A stretch of 64,000 bases of DNA, taken from NCBI RefSeq assembly GCF_003609775.1, contig NZ_AP018049.1:1116001-1180000 (forward strand), given 5' to 3'. Position numbers and translations under genes: made by a program. Of this stretch, positions 9,252-18,101 are shown in pieces. Numbering within the stretch: position 1 is the first letter of the stretch; each line of letters opens with the position of its first letter. This stretch comes from Prevotella melaninogenica. Lineage in GTDB: Bacteria; Bacteroidota; Bacteroidia; Bacteroidales; Bacteroidaceae. The notes under the pieces are model-generated. The model saw only the letters and a program-made list of their open reading frames with translations, searched no databases and was not told where the DNA came from.

Positions 9252-10130
9252 TTACGGCAGATTATCAGAGAAGTTTGGAAGATTATCCTTTACGAATCTT
9301 TCGCCCAACCGGAAACCTTCCTCATAAAGATTCTCAAGTTTCTCTACATCTTTCTCCATTCGACCAACAACAACAGGCTCTTCAGGGCGGATAACAAGTA
9401 TCTTACCTTCTTCCTCCAACTCATCCACCAAATCAAGCTGACGGTTATAAGCCTCTATCCTACGGCTCAGAGCAACACGTAAACGAGGGTAATTACGATA
9501 GATAAACTTGGGTTGCTTAAGGTCACGTCCAGATTCTCTCCATCCTTTGTTACGCGTGCTGATAACCACATTCGTTTCGTGCCCTGTATCTATAGAGCGT
9601 AATACAGGAATAGAGTCAACAATTCCACCATCCAATAACTCCTTTCCATCTACCTCAACAATCTTACAAACGTATGGAAGACTTGAAGAAGCACGTGCCA
9701 ATTCGTTTAAACGATGCGTATCACCTGATGATTCTGTAAGATATTCTGCAAAACCCGTCTGACAGTTTGTTACCACCATCTCAAAGATATCTCCATTCTT
9801 ACAATTACGGAAATACTCTTCATAGTCAAAAGGAATCAGCTCATAAGGGAAACGATGATAAAGTAATTCTGGATCGAAAATACATCCCTGCGTAACGAGA
9901 TGACGTAAACCTATATAATCATATTTGGCAAGCATATCAATATTGGAGATACGAGCGCGACGCGGTTGACGACTGGCGTATGACAAACCATTACACGCTC
10001 CGGCAGAAACCGCTACAGTGTAATGAAAATAAAGCTTATATTTCATAAAAGCATCCAACACACCAGAGGTAAATACACCACGCATACCTCCTCCTTCTAA
10101 CACTAAGCCCGTATTCCTATCTATTTGCAT
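9252..10130 (-). CDS. Patatin-like phospholipase family protein
   Basis: A 292-residue protein of the patatin/YjjU type, a serine-aspartate lipid acyl hydrolase. The oxyanion loop GGGMRG is at about 13-18, the nucleophile Ser at about 42 is in AVSAG, and the catalytic Asp is in DGG at about 167-169. The first glycine of the usual GxSxG elbow is alanine here. No signal peptide or membrane helix is visible, so it is likely cytoplasmic or peripheral. It is a single-gene unit, divergent from pepP, with 87 bp between them. The substrate is unknown. Confidence 0.82.
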   Translation of the reverse strand: MQIDRNTGLVLEGGGMRGVFTSGVLDAFMKYKLYFHYTVAVSAGACNGLSYASRQPRRARISNIDMLAKYDYIGLRHLVTQGCIFDPELLYHRFPYELIPFDYEEYFRNCKNGDIFEMVVTNCQTGFAEYLTESSGDTHRLNELARASSSLPYVCKIVEVDGKELLDGGIVDSIPVLRSIDTGHETNVVISTRNKGWRESGRDLKQPKFIYRNYPRLRVALSRRIEAYNRQLDLVDELEEEGKILVIRPEEPVVVGRMEKDVEKLENLYEEGFRLGERFVKDNLPNFSDNLP

Positions 10131-10153
10131 AAATTCTCGTTAAAAAACAACTG

Positions 10154-10191
10154 CAAAGTTAATAACTTTCAAACAAAAATAACTATCTTTG
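10154..10191. promoter_or_regulatory. Divergent promoter pair for patatin gene and pepP
   Basis: TAACTTTG on the minus strand (10161-10154) faces the patatin gene. TATCTTTG on the plus strand (10184-10191) faces pepP, 27 bp before its ATG. The two -7 boxes are only 22 bp apart, so the two promoters share most of their DNA. Confidence 0.65.
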
Positions 10192-10217
10192 CAATCAAAC
10201 CAACTAATAATTGAAAT

Positions 10218-11624
10218 ATGTTTAACAAAGAAACCTATGTAAAGCGCCGTGCAGAGCTTAAGAAGCTTGTTGGAGGGGGTATTGTTATCCTCTTTGGCAA
10301 CAATGAGTCGCCTGCAAACTTCCCTGCGAATGGGTATTATCCATTCCGTCAGGATTCATCATTCCTCTATTATTTTGGTCAGAAACGTGACGGATTAGTT
10401 GGTGTTATTGACATTGACAATGACACAGAAACACTTGTTGGTGATGACATTGATATCGACGATATTGTTTGGTACGGTAGCGTTGACTCTGTAAAGGATA
10501 TGGCCGATGCTGTCGGTGTAGCTAACACTGTCAACATGAAGGGTCTAAAGACTATCTGTAACAATGCGTTGCGCGAGCATCGTAAAGTTCACTTCCTACC
10601 GCCTTATCGTGCTGATATTAAGATTCAGATATTCGACCTCTTCGGAATTCATCCTAACCAGCAGAAAGAGTCTGCAAGTTTGGAACTTATCCGTGCGGTT
10701 GTTAAGATGCGTTCTGTAAAGACACAGGAAGAAATTGAAGAATTAGAGCGTGCGGCTGTTATCGGCTACAAGATGCACACAACAGCTATGATATTGGGTA
10801 AACCTGGCGTAACCGAGCAGTTCGTTGGTGGTCAAGTTAGTGGTATCGCTAATTCATACGGTTCGATGGTATCATTCCCAACCATCTTCTCTCAGCATGG
10901 TGAAATTATGCATGGCAATCCTTCAATGGCAGTATTAGAGGCTGGTCGCCTTGCTCTATGTGATTGTGGTGCTGAAACCATCAACCACTATTGTTCAGAC
11001 AATACCCGTACATTCCCTGTAAGTGGTAAGTTCACTCAGAAGCAGTTGGAGATTTACAAGGTTGTAGAAGAATGCCACGATGCAGCATTGAATCTTTCTA
11101 AGCCAGGTGTTAAGTACATGGACGTACACTTTGCTGTTTGCCGTATTCTCTTTGACCGTATGAAAGAACTTGGATTGGCTAAGGGTGATACAGATGCTGC
11201 CGTAGCTGCTGGTGCACATGCAATGTTCCTACCTCACGGTCTTGGACACATGATGGGTATGGATGTTCACGATATGGAGTCATTCGATCAGATTCACGTT
11301 GGCTTCGATGAAGAGACTCGCCCTAACCTTGAGCAGTTCGGTACTAACTGCCTGCGTATGGGTCGTCGCTTGGAAGAAGGCTTTGTTGTTACGGATGAAC
11401 CAGGTATTTATTTCATTCCTGCCTTAATCGATGATTGGCGTGCAAAGAAACATTGTGCAGATTTCCTCAACTTCGATAAGTTAGATGAGTACAAAGACTT
11501 CGGAGGTATCCGTCTCGAAGACGACATCCTCATCACAAAGGATGGTTGCCGATTCATTGGCAAGGATATAATTCCTTATCATCCGCAGGATGTTGAAGAC
11601 TTCATTGCAGCAAACCGAAAGTAA
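10218..11624 (+). CDS. pepP: Xaa-Pro aminopeptidase (aminopeptidase P)
   Basis: A 468-residue M24-family metallopeptidase that removes an N-terminal residue preceding proline. The N-terminal creatinase-like domain (about 1-165) carries FRQDSSFLYYFG. The pita-bread catalytic domain has the metal ligands in CDCGAE and NTRTFP, the HGLGHMMGMDVHD histidine motif, DEPGIYF and a late GGIRLEDD. Two metal ions are expected, usually Mn. It is cytoplasmic, with no signal peptide. The promoter is 27 bp upstream, and a secreted C1 peptidase gene follows after 83 bp. Confidence 0.9.
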   Translation: MFNKETYVKRRAELKKLVGGGIVILFGNNESPANFPANGYYPFRQDSSFLYYFGQKRDGLVGVIDIDNDTETLVGDDIDIDDIVWYGSVDSVKDMADAVGVANTVNMKGLKTICNNALREHRKVHFLPPYRADIKIQIFDLFGIHPNQQKESASLELIRAVVKMRSVKTQEEIEELERAAVIGYKMHTTAMILGKPGVTEQFVGGQVSGIANSYGSMVSFPTIFSQHGEIMHGNPSMAVLEAGRLALCDCGAETINHYCSDNTRTFPVSGKFTQKQLEIYKVVEECHDAALNLSKPGVKYMDVHFAVCRILFDRMKELGLAKGDTDAAVAAGAHAMFLPHGLGHMMGMDVHDMESFDQIHVGFDEETRPNLEQFGTNCLRMGRRLEEGFVVTDEPGIYFIPALIDDWRAKKHCADFLNFDKLDEYKDFGGIRLEDDILITKDGCRFIGKDIIPYHPQDVEDFIAANRK

Positions 11625-11707
11625 TAGAACATTTATAATTAATATTTACATCAAGGTTGCTGCAAGAGTACAACTCGTAACGGCAACCAAACTTTTTAAA
11701 AAGACTT

Positions 11708-12910
11708 ATGAAAAAAACTTTAGTTGTAGCATTGCTCGCTTTGGTTGCGATAGGTGCTAATGCCGCAGACAAGAAAGAGGGTGCAGCCTCTAACAAGCCT
11801 GTTTTTACAGTAGTAAAGCAGAACCCAATTACAAGTATCAAGGACCAGAACCGTTCAGGTACATGCTGGGACTACTCTACCCTTAGCTACTTTGAGGCTG
11901 AGATTTTGAAGAAGACTGGTAAGACATACGACCTCTGTGAGAGTTTCGTTGCTAATAAGACATATATGGAGCGTGCTATTCAGGTTGTTCGTTTCCATGG
12001 TGACTGCCAGTTTGCTCAAGGTGGTTCGGCATACGACGTGTTGCACACACTTGAGACCCATGGCATCTGTCCAGAGAGCGCAATGCCTTTCCCAGGCTCT
12101 CTCTATGGTGATTCACTGAATAACTTTAATGAGTTCTTCTCATTGTTGGAGCCATACGTAAACGGAGTTGCACGTAATAAGGCAAGCAAGATTTCTGGTC
12201 AGTGGAAGCAGGGTTTGCAGGGTATTCTTGATGCTTACCTCGGCAAATGCCCTGAAACCTTCACATACGAAGGCAAGCAGTACACTCCAAAGAGCTTTGC
12301 AGCAAGCCTTGGTTTGAACTGGAGCGATTATGTAACAATTACTTCTTACACACATCATCCATTCTATACACAGTTTGCTGTTGAGGTGCAGGACAACTGG
12401 CGTTTCCCATTGTCTTATAACCTTCCAATGGACGAGATGATGCGTATCATCGATAACGCTGTTATGAACGGCTATACAGTAGCATGGGGTGGCGACGTTA
12501 GTGAGCCTGGTTTCACTCGTAAGGGTTTGGCTTACATGGTTGACGGTAAGAAGGTTGAAAGCATGAAGGGTAGTGATATGGCTCACTGGCTCGGTCTTTC
12601 TGCATCAAAGAAGAAGGACATCATCGACTCACTTGGTGTAAACGTACCTGAGATTGTTCCAACACAGCAGCAGCGTCAGGAGCGTTTCGATAACTGGGAG
12701 CTCACTGATGACCATGGTATGCTCATCTTCGGTATCGCTAAGGACCAGAACGGTAAGGAGTACTACATGGTAAAGAACTCATGGGGTGAGACTGGTGACT
12801 ACAAGGGTATTTGGTACATGACCAAGAGCTTCATCGCAGCTAACACGATGGACTACATGGTAAACAAGAATGCTATCCCTAAGGACATTCGCAAGAAGAT
12901 GGGGCTCTAA
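11708..12910 (+). CDS. Secreted C1-family (bleomycin hydrolase-like) cysteine peptidase
   Basis: A 400-residue protein with a clear signal peptide (MKKTLVVALLALVAIGANA, cut near residue 19). The papain triad is visible: Cys at about 53 in SGTCWDYS, His at about 336 in DDHGML, Asn at about 357 in VKNSWG. Overall it resembles the C1B family (aminopeptidase C/bleomycin hydrolase), in which most members are cytoplasmic, so export is noteworthy. There is no lipobox and no C-terminal sorting domain, so it is probably periplasmic. It likely works in peptide breakdown, a main nutrient route for oral Prevotella. It follows pepP and ends at its own terminator. Confidence 0.82.
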   Translation: MKKTLVVALLALVAIGANAADKKEGAASNKPVFTVVKQNPITSIKDQNRSGTCWDYSTLSYFEAEILKKTGKTYDLCESFVANKTYMERAIQVVRFHGDCQFAQGGSAYDVLHTLETHGICPESAMPFPGSLYGDSLNNFNEFFSLLEPYVNGVARNKASKISGQWKQGLQGILDAYLGKCPETFTYEGKQYTPKSFAASLGLNWSDYVTITSYTHHPFYTQFAVEVQDNWRFPLSYNLPMDEMMRIIDNAVMNGYTVAWGGDVSEPGFTRKGLAYMVDGKKVESMKGSDMAHWLGLSASKKKDIIDSLGVNVPEIVPTQQQRQERFDNWELTDDHGMLIFGIAKDQNGKEYYMVKNSWGETGDYKGIWYMTKSFIAANTMDYMVNKNAIPKDIRKKMGL

Positions 12911-12987
12911 AAAAGGCAAGATGTTGAGTTGAGAATGAAGAAATTCTTTTCTTGCTTTCCCTTTTCAACAACCCACACTGAATTATA

Positions 12988-13028
12988 AACAATCCCGCTT
13001 CAATGATTTGGAGCGGGATTGTTGTTTT
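12988..13028 (+). terminator. Terminator after the C1 peptidase
   Basis: AACAATCCCGCT pairs with AGCGGGATTGTT across a short loop and is followed by TTTT. Confidence 0.85.
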
Positions 13029-13157
13029 ATTACCAATTGGGCTAATTAGCCTAATGGGCTAATATCATAAAAAAACAGAACCAAATAATACTCCACATAA
13101 CATTCTCATTTGCCATTTTTTTTGTACCTTTACGGACAGAAATAAAAACAATTTAAA

Positions 13158-14882
13158 ATGCAATTTAAATGGAACTACACTCCACCTGTAGATACTCAGG
13201 TCAATGCGGCTAAAGACTTAGGAGAGAAATTGGGGATTAGTCCCATTCTCGCTTCGCTGCTCATTCGTCGTGGTATAACCACGGAGAGTGCGGCTAAACG
13301 GTTCTTCCGCCCACAATTGGCAGACCTCATCAATCCTTTCTTAATGAAGGATATGGATGCAGCTGTCGACCGTCTTAATGATGCAATGGGCCATAAGGAG
13401 CGCATTCTTGTCTACGGAGACTATGACGTAGACGGCTGTACGGCTGTAGCGTTGGTGTATAAATTCTTACGCCAGTTCTATTCAAATATTGACTACTATA
13501 TTCCCGATCGTTATGACGAAGGGTATGGAGTTAGCAAAAAGGGAATAGACTTTGCTAAAGAAACTGGAGTAAAACTCATCATTATCCTTGATTGTGGTAT
13601 AAAAGCTATCGAAGAGATAACCTATGCCAAGGAACAAGGGATAGACTTTATCATCTGTGATCATCACGTCCCTGACGAGGTGATGCCACCTGCTGTGGCG
13701 ATTCTTAACCCCAAGCGACCAGATGACACCTATCCTTTCAAGCACCTATGTGGTTGTGGTGTAGGCTTTAAGTTCATGCAGGCATTTGCTAAGAACAACA
13801 ATATTCCGTTCTCTCGCCTCGTTCCCCTACTCGACTTCTGTGCTGTCAGCATAGCGGCCGACTTGGTTCCTGTGGTTGATGAGAACCGTATTCTTGCATT
13901 CCACGGACTAAAGCAGCTGAATCAAAACGCAAGTCTTGGACTGAAAGCTATCATTGACATCTGCGGTTTGAATGGTCGTGAACTGTCAATGAGCGATATC
14001 ATCTTCAAGATTGGACCACGTATCAATGCCAGTGGGCGCATGGAGAATGGCAAGAAGAGTGTTGACTTACTTGTTGAAAGAGAATATAGTTTGGCACTTA
14101 ACCAAGCAAAACATATTGACGAATACAACGAACAACGAAAGGATGTAGATCGTCAGATGACAGAGGAAGCCAACCAGATTGTGGCTCGCTTGGAAAGCCA
14201 AAAGCACCAATCCAGTATCGTCCTCTATGATGAACACTGGAAGAAAGGTGTCATAGGAATCGTTGCTTCTCGCCTGACTGAAATCTACTTCCGTCCAACG
14301 GTAGTATTGACACGTGACGAAAACCTTGCAACAGGCTCAGCACGTAGTGTAGCGGGATTCGATGTATATGCAGCTATTAAGAGTTGTCGTGATCTCTTAT
14401 TGAATTTCGGTGGACACACTTATGCCGCTGGACTTACCATGAAGTGGGCAGATGTGAAGGAGTTCCGTGAACGTTTTCAGACATTTGTGGAAGAGCATAT
14501 TGAGCCAGAACAGCGTGAGGCAATATTAGATATCGATGCAGTTATTGACTTCAAGGATATCACCAAGAAACTGCATACCGACTTAAAGCGCTTTGCACCG
14601 TTTGGTCCAGGAAATTCAAAGCCTCTCTTCTGCACATTAGACGTCTATGACTTCGGAACAAGTAAGGTTGTAGGACGTGAGCAAGAGCATATCAAGCTGG
14701 AACTGGTTGACTCCAACTCTAACAACGTGATGAATGGTATAGCCTTCGGACAGAGTGCATCTGCTCGTTATATCAAATCAAAACGCTCGTTTGACATAGC
14801 TTATACTATTGAAGACAATGTCTTTAAACGTGGAGCTGTACAGTTGCAGATAGAGGATATTAGACCAACTGAGGATTCTTGA
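13158..14882 (+). CDS. recJ: Single-stranded-DNA-specific exonuclease RecJ
   Basis: A 574-residue DHH-family 5'-3' exonuclease for recombination and mismatch repair. Visible motifs: YGDYDVDG at about 86-93 (motif I), DCG near 149, the DHH motif in CDHHVP near 173-178, and the DHHA1 part with FGGHTYAAG near 416-424. The C-terminal OB-like region follows. It lies directly before recQ, a helicase known to supply RecJ substrates in bacteria, with 92 bp between them. That supports a shared repair role. Confidence 0.93.
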   Translation: MQFKWNYTPPVDTQVNAAKDLGEKLGISPILASLLIRRGITTESAAKRFFRPQLADLINPFLMKDMDAAVDRLNDAMGHKERILVYGDYDVDGCTAVALVYKFLRQFYSNIDYYIPDRYDEGYGVSKKGIDFAKETGVKLIIILDCGIKAIEEITYAKEQGIDFIICDHHVPDEVMPPAVAILNPKRPDDTYPFKHLCGCGVGFKFMQAFAKNNNIPFSRLVPLLDFCAVSIAADLVPVVDENRILAFHGLKQLNQNASLGLKAIIDICGLNGRELSMSDIIFKIGPRINASGRMENGKKSVDLLVEREYSLALNQAKHIDEYNEQRKDVDRQMTEEANQIVARLESQKHQSSIVLYDEHWKKGVIGIVASRLTEIYFRPTVVLTRDENLATGSARSVAGFDVYAAIKSCRDLLLNFGGHTYAAGLTMKWADVKEFRERFQTFVEEHIEPEQREAILDIDAVIDFKDITKKLHTDLKRFAPFGPGNSKPLFCTLDVYDFGTSKVVGREQEHIKLELVDSNSNNVMNGIAFGQSASARYIKSKRSFDIAYTIEDNVFKRGAVQLQIEDIRPTEDS

Positions 14883-14928
14883 TTATTGATTGAATTTTAT
14901 AAGTAGCACTCGAACTAATAGGCATCTT

Positions 14929-14937
14929 CCCCCCCCC
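14929..14937. repeat. C9 homopolymer between recJ and recQ
   Basis: Nine consecutive C residues sit 37 bp before the recQ ATG, followed by TTCAAA-type direct repeats (about 14942-14970). It is non-coding in both genes. Confidence 0.8.
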
Positions 14938-14974
14938 TAAAGTTCAAAATTCAAACCTCAAAGTTCAAAGTCTA

Positions 14975-16867
14975 ATGTCCTACCTTGACATTCTTCATCA
15001 ATACTGGGGCTATCCTGACTTTCGCGGTATTCAGAAAGAAATTATCGAGAGTATCGGTTCAGGAAAGGATACCTTAGGACTAATGCCAACAGGAGGAGGA
15101 AAGTCTCTCACTTTCCAAGTACCAGCATTAGCCCAAGAGGGAGTATGCTTAGTCATTACCCCTCTTATTGCGTTGATGAAGGATCAGGTTGACCACCTTC
15201 GTCGTCAAGGAATCACGGCTGCTGCTATATACTCAGGTATGCGCCATGATGACATTATAACCACCTTAGAGAACTGCACCTTTGGAGGAATAAAGCTACT
15301 TTATATATCTCCAGAACGTATAGGCTCTGATATCTTTAAAGCAAAATTACGACATATAAAAGTAAGCTTCATCACCGTTGATGAAGCCCATTGTATCAGC
15401 CAATGGGGTTATGACTTTCGCCCTTCTTACCTGCAGATTGCAAACATTCGAAAGTTAGTTCCCGACGCACCTATCCTCGCTTTAACTGCAACAGCTACAC
15501 CAGAGGTTGTAGATGATATCCAAGACCGTTTAGGCTTTAAAGAGAAGAATGTCTTCCGAATGAGCTTTGAACGTAAGAACTTAGCTTATGTCGTACGCCA
15601 GACTGAGGACAAAGACGCAGAGATGGTGCATATCCTACAATCAATTCCCAAGACAGCTATCGTCTACTGCCGTAGTAGAAAACGCACGAAGGAGATTGCA
15701 CAGATGCTTACAGAGCAGGGGATCTCAGCCACTTGGTACCATGCAGGCTTAGAGCCAGGCGTCAAAGATCAACGCCAGAATGACTGGCAGAACGACAAGA
15801 TACGTGTCATGGTTGCTACAAATGCCTTTGGTATGGGTATTGACAAACCTAACGTACGTGTGGTTATTCACATTGATAGTCCGAGTTCTTTGGAAGCTTA
15901 TTTCCAAGAAGCAGGACGTGCGGGACGTGACGGCAATAAGGCATACGCAGTATTACTTTATAACGGGAACGACAATCGTACTCTACAGAAACGTATTGAA
16001 GATACCTTCCCTCCAAAAGACTATATTCAGACAGTGTATGAACACTTAGCCTACTTCTACCAAATAGGTATCGGAAGTGGCTACGGATGTATCTTTGAGT
16101 TTCCTATTGACAAGTTCTGCAACACCTTCAAACATTTCCCTATTCGTGTTAATGCAGCACTGACGATTCTTCAACGCGCTGGTTATATTGACTATGAACA
16201 GAACCCAGACACTAAGGCACGTGTACGATTCCTATTGAATAGGGATGACCTCTACCGACTGGACTCATTGACAGACAAAGAGAATGACATCGTCACTGCC
16301 CTACTCCGCAACTATGGCGGTTTATTCTCTGACAGCGGATATATTGATGAGAGCTATATTGCACAAGAAGCTGGACTCGATAGGAACCAAACCTATATGG
16401 TATTGGTCAACCTAAGCAAGAAACGTATCATCAACTTTATCCCACGCAAAAATACACCGCTTATTAGTTACACGCAAGACCGCATTGATGGTATTGACGT
16501 TATCCTTAATAAGAGTGTGTATGAAGATAGAAAGGAGCAATTCATAAAGCATATCAATTCTGTTATTAATTATGCACAGAATGAACGAGTATGTCGTAGC
16601 AGACAGCTACTCTCCTACTTTGGAGAAACAAAATCAAAGGACTGTGACCAATGCGATGTTTGCTTATCACATACCAAGAAGGAGGATGCAGATGAGAAGG
16701 AGCTTATAAGACAACAGCTATTGACCCTCTTATCAGATGGGCAAAAACATCCTATTACAGAGATTCGACAGTTGAATGATGACTGGGACCTTGTACAACA
16801 AGTAATGCGAGAAATGGTTTTGGAAGAGGAAATACTTATGGATGGAAGTTTCTTACTTCTACCCTAA
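14975..16867 (+). CDS. recQ: ATP-dependent DNA helicase RecQ
   Basis: A 630-residue SF2 helicase that unwinds 3'-5' in recombination repair. N-terminal YWGYPDFRGIQ gives the Q motif. Walker A is in TGGGKS at about 39-44 and the DEAHC box in VDEAHCISQWG at about 135. Later comes QEAGRAGRDG (motif VI). The zinc-binding RQC region has the Cys cluster CRSRQLL...DCDQCDVC near 548-570. The end is a short winged-helix-like tail, and I see no HRDC domain. It follows recJ on the same strand and is probably in the same unit. Confidence 0.92.
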   Translation: MSYLDILHQYWGYPDFRGIQKEIIESIGSGKDTLGLMPTGGGKSLTFQVPALAQEGVCLVITPLIALMKDQVDHLRRQGITAAAIYSGMRHDDIITTLENCTFGGIKLLYISPERIGSDIFKAKLRHIKVSFITVDEAHCISQWGYDFRPSYLQIANIRKLVPDAPILALTATATPEVVDDIQDRLGFKEKNVFRMSFERKNLAYVVRQTEDKDAEMVHILQSIPKTAIVYCRSRKRTKEIAQMLTEQGISATWYHAGLEPGVKDQRQNDWQNDKIRVMVATNAFGMGIDKPNVRVVIHIDSPSSLEAYFQEAGRAGRDGNKAYAVLLYNGNDNRTLQKRIEDTFPPKDYIQTVYEHLAYFYQIGIGSGYGCIFEFPIDKFCNTFKHFPIRVNAALTILQRAGYIDYEQNPDTKARVRFLLNRDDLYRLDSLTDKENDIVTALLRNYGGLFSDSGYIDESYIAQEAGLDRNQTYMVLVNLSKKRIINFIPRKNTPLISYTQDRIDGIDVILNKSVYEDRKEQFIKHINSVINYAQNERVCRSRQLLSYFGETKSKDCDQCDVCLSHTKKEDADEKELIRQQLLTLLSDGQKHPITEIRQLNDDWDLVQQVMREMVLEEEILMDGSFLLLP

Positions 16868-16987
16868 ACTGATTAGATTCTTTAGCAATACTAAGTGAGG
16901 AGGTCTACCCCAAATCCTCTTCAAGTTATTAGAGTCTAAACTGATTTGGATTAAACCACACTTCTAACAAGTTTATTTTCAATTACG

Positions 16988-17072
16988 TTTACTGTCATTT
17001 TAACATATAAGGCAAACCCATTGTGAACTAATCACTTATATATTCACAATGGGTGATAAGAGTGACAGCAAA
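16988..17072. repeat. 84-bp TGTCA element, copy A (reverse orientation)
   Basis: Terminal inverted repeats TTTACTGTCA and TGACAGCAAA bound 85 bp. Read in reverse it shows the family ends TTGCTGTCACT and ATGTTAAAATGACAG, plus an inner CCCATTGTGAA/TTCACAATGGG inverted repeat. The other copies are at 29148, 41928 and 62646. Confidence 0.8.
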
Positions 17073-17093
17073 TATTATATTATAGAATTTGGG

Positions 17094-17858
17094 TTAAACA
17101 AACTGTACTCTGCAACGACACACTTCTGTTTCTTCCCCTTCTGCATTACGCTTCGTTATTCTTACATTAAAATCGGTCTCCATTTCTCTCTGCTCCCGAT
17201 AGAAGTGAAGTTTATCTCCCTGATGAGATTCTGCCACGTATGCTATCTCAAAACGCTTGATACTGTGTTGCTTATACCAAGACAAATCCCAAAGATCTAA
17301 CACATGCTCTATATACTTGACAGAGTTAATATGTCCATTGATATCTACATCATTATAATAGGTATCTATTGAACGAATAGGAGCGGCATCAGCTGACATC
17401 TTAACACGTGAAGACTTCTCTATCGGGCAAGGATATTCAGTTTCTATATACTCGTTAATCAAACCGTCACGAACGGAAAGAATATCAACAGGCTGACGTG
17501 TGTCAAGGTCAATCATTGCCCAAACACTCTTGCCATAGCCATAAATATGGCCAGACTCACCGACAACCTTAAAGTTACGGCTTGTAAATGATTTCAAAGC
17601 ACTATCAACCCAAGTCTCTACAAAGAACTTATCATACGCCTTTGGCATTTCCTCCATCTCAATAGCCAAGCGACTCAACACCCACGTCTTGTTGACAGTA
17701 TTGAGATAGTTCATACCATAACCACGATCGTTGCTATGAAAATCTGCAGCATTCAGCAGGTGATTGCCTAAATGACCCATAAACAATTGATTAGAGAAGT
17801 CGCAATGAAACGGCTCCGCTAAAAACTCATATCTTCCTATCTTTGATAACTTTTCCAT
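17094..17858 (-). CDS. Acyl-ACP thioesterase
   Basis: A 254-residue protein of the FatA/acyl-ACP thioesterase family (double hot-dog fold), which releases free fatty acids from acyl carrier protein. The first hot dog covers about 1-130 (NTVNKTWVLSRL). The second has DVDINGHINSVKYIEHVLD near 170-190, where the Asn and His are the family's conserved catalytic-region residues. It is cytoplasmic. The longer reading frame begins with TTG at 17879; I prefer ATG at 17858, which has AAAAGGGG just upstream. It is a single gene between a TGTCA element and the OmpA terminator. Confidence 0.85.
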   Translation of the reverse strand: MEKLSKIGRYEFLAEPFHCDFSNQLFMGHLGNHLLNAADFHSNDRGYGMNYLNTVNKTWVLSRLAIEMEEMPKAYDKFFVETWVDSALKSFTSRNFKVVGESGHIYGYGKSVWAMIDLDTRQPVDILSVRDGLINEYIETEYPCPIEKSSRVKMSADAAPIRSIDTYYNDVDINGHINSVKYIEHVLDLWDLSWYKQHSIKRFEIAYVAESHQGDKLHFYREQREMETDFNVRITKRNAEGEETEVCRCRVQFV

Positions 17859-18027
17859 ATACCCCTTTTTCACTATCAAGTTGTTTCAAGCGATTATACC
17901 ACTTGTTACATTTTATATAACGGAGAATCAACAAGATTATTCTATCATTAGCAGGGAAAACTAAACTACTACTGCTGTACTTATTAATAATTTCTTTATG
18001 AAAAACTCCACATATAAACAAACAAAA

Positions 18028-18053
18028 GGGGATGCACCTTAAAGATGCATCCC
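18028..18053 (-). terminator. Terminator of the OmpA-family gene
   Basis: GGGGATGCA pairs with TGCATCCCC around TAAAG-type loop sequence. On the minus strand a TTTTG run follows. Confidence 0.8.
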
Positions 18054-18101
18054 CAATATTTATTGTTCGAAGGATAAACCTTCTTAACCTATTCGGTTAG
18101 A

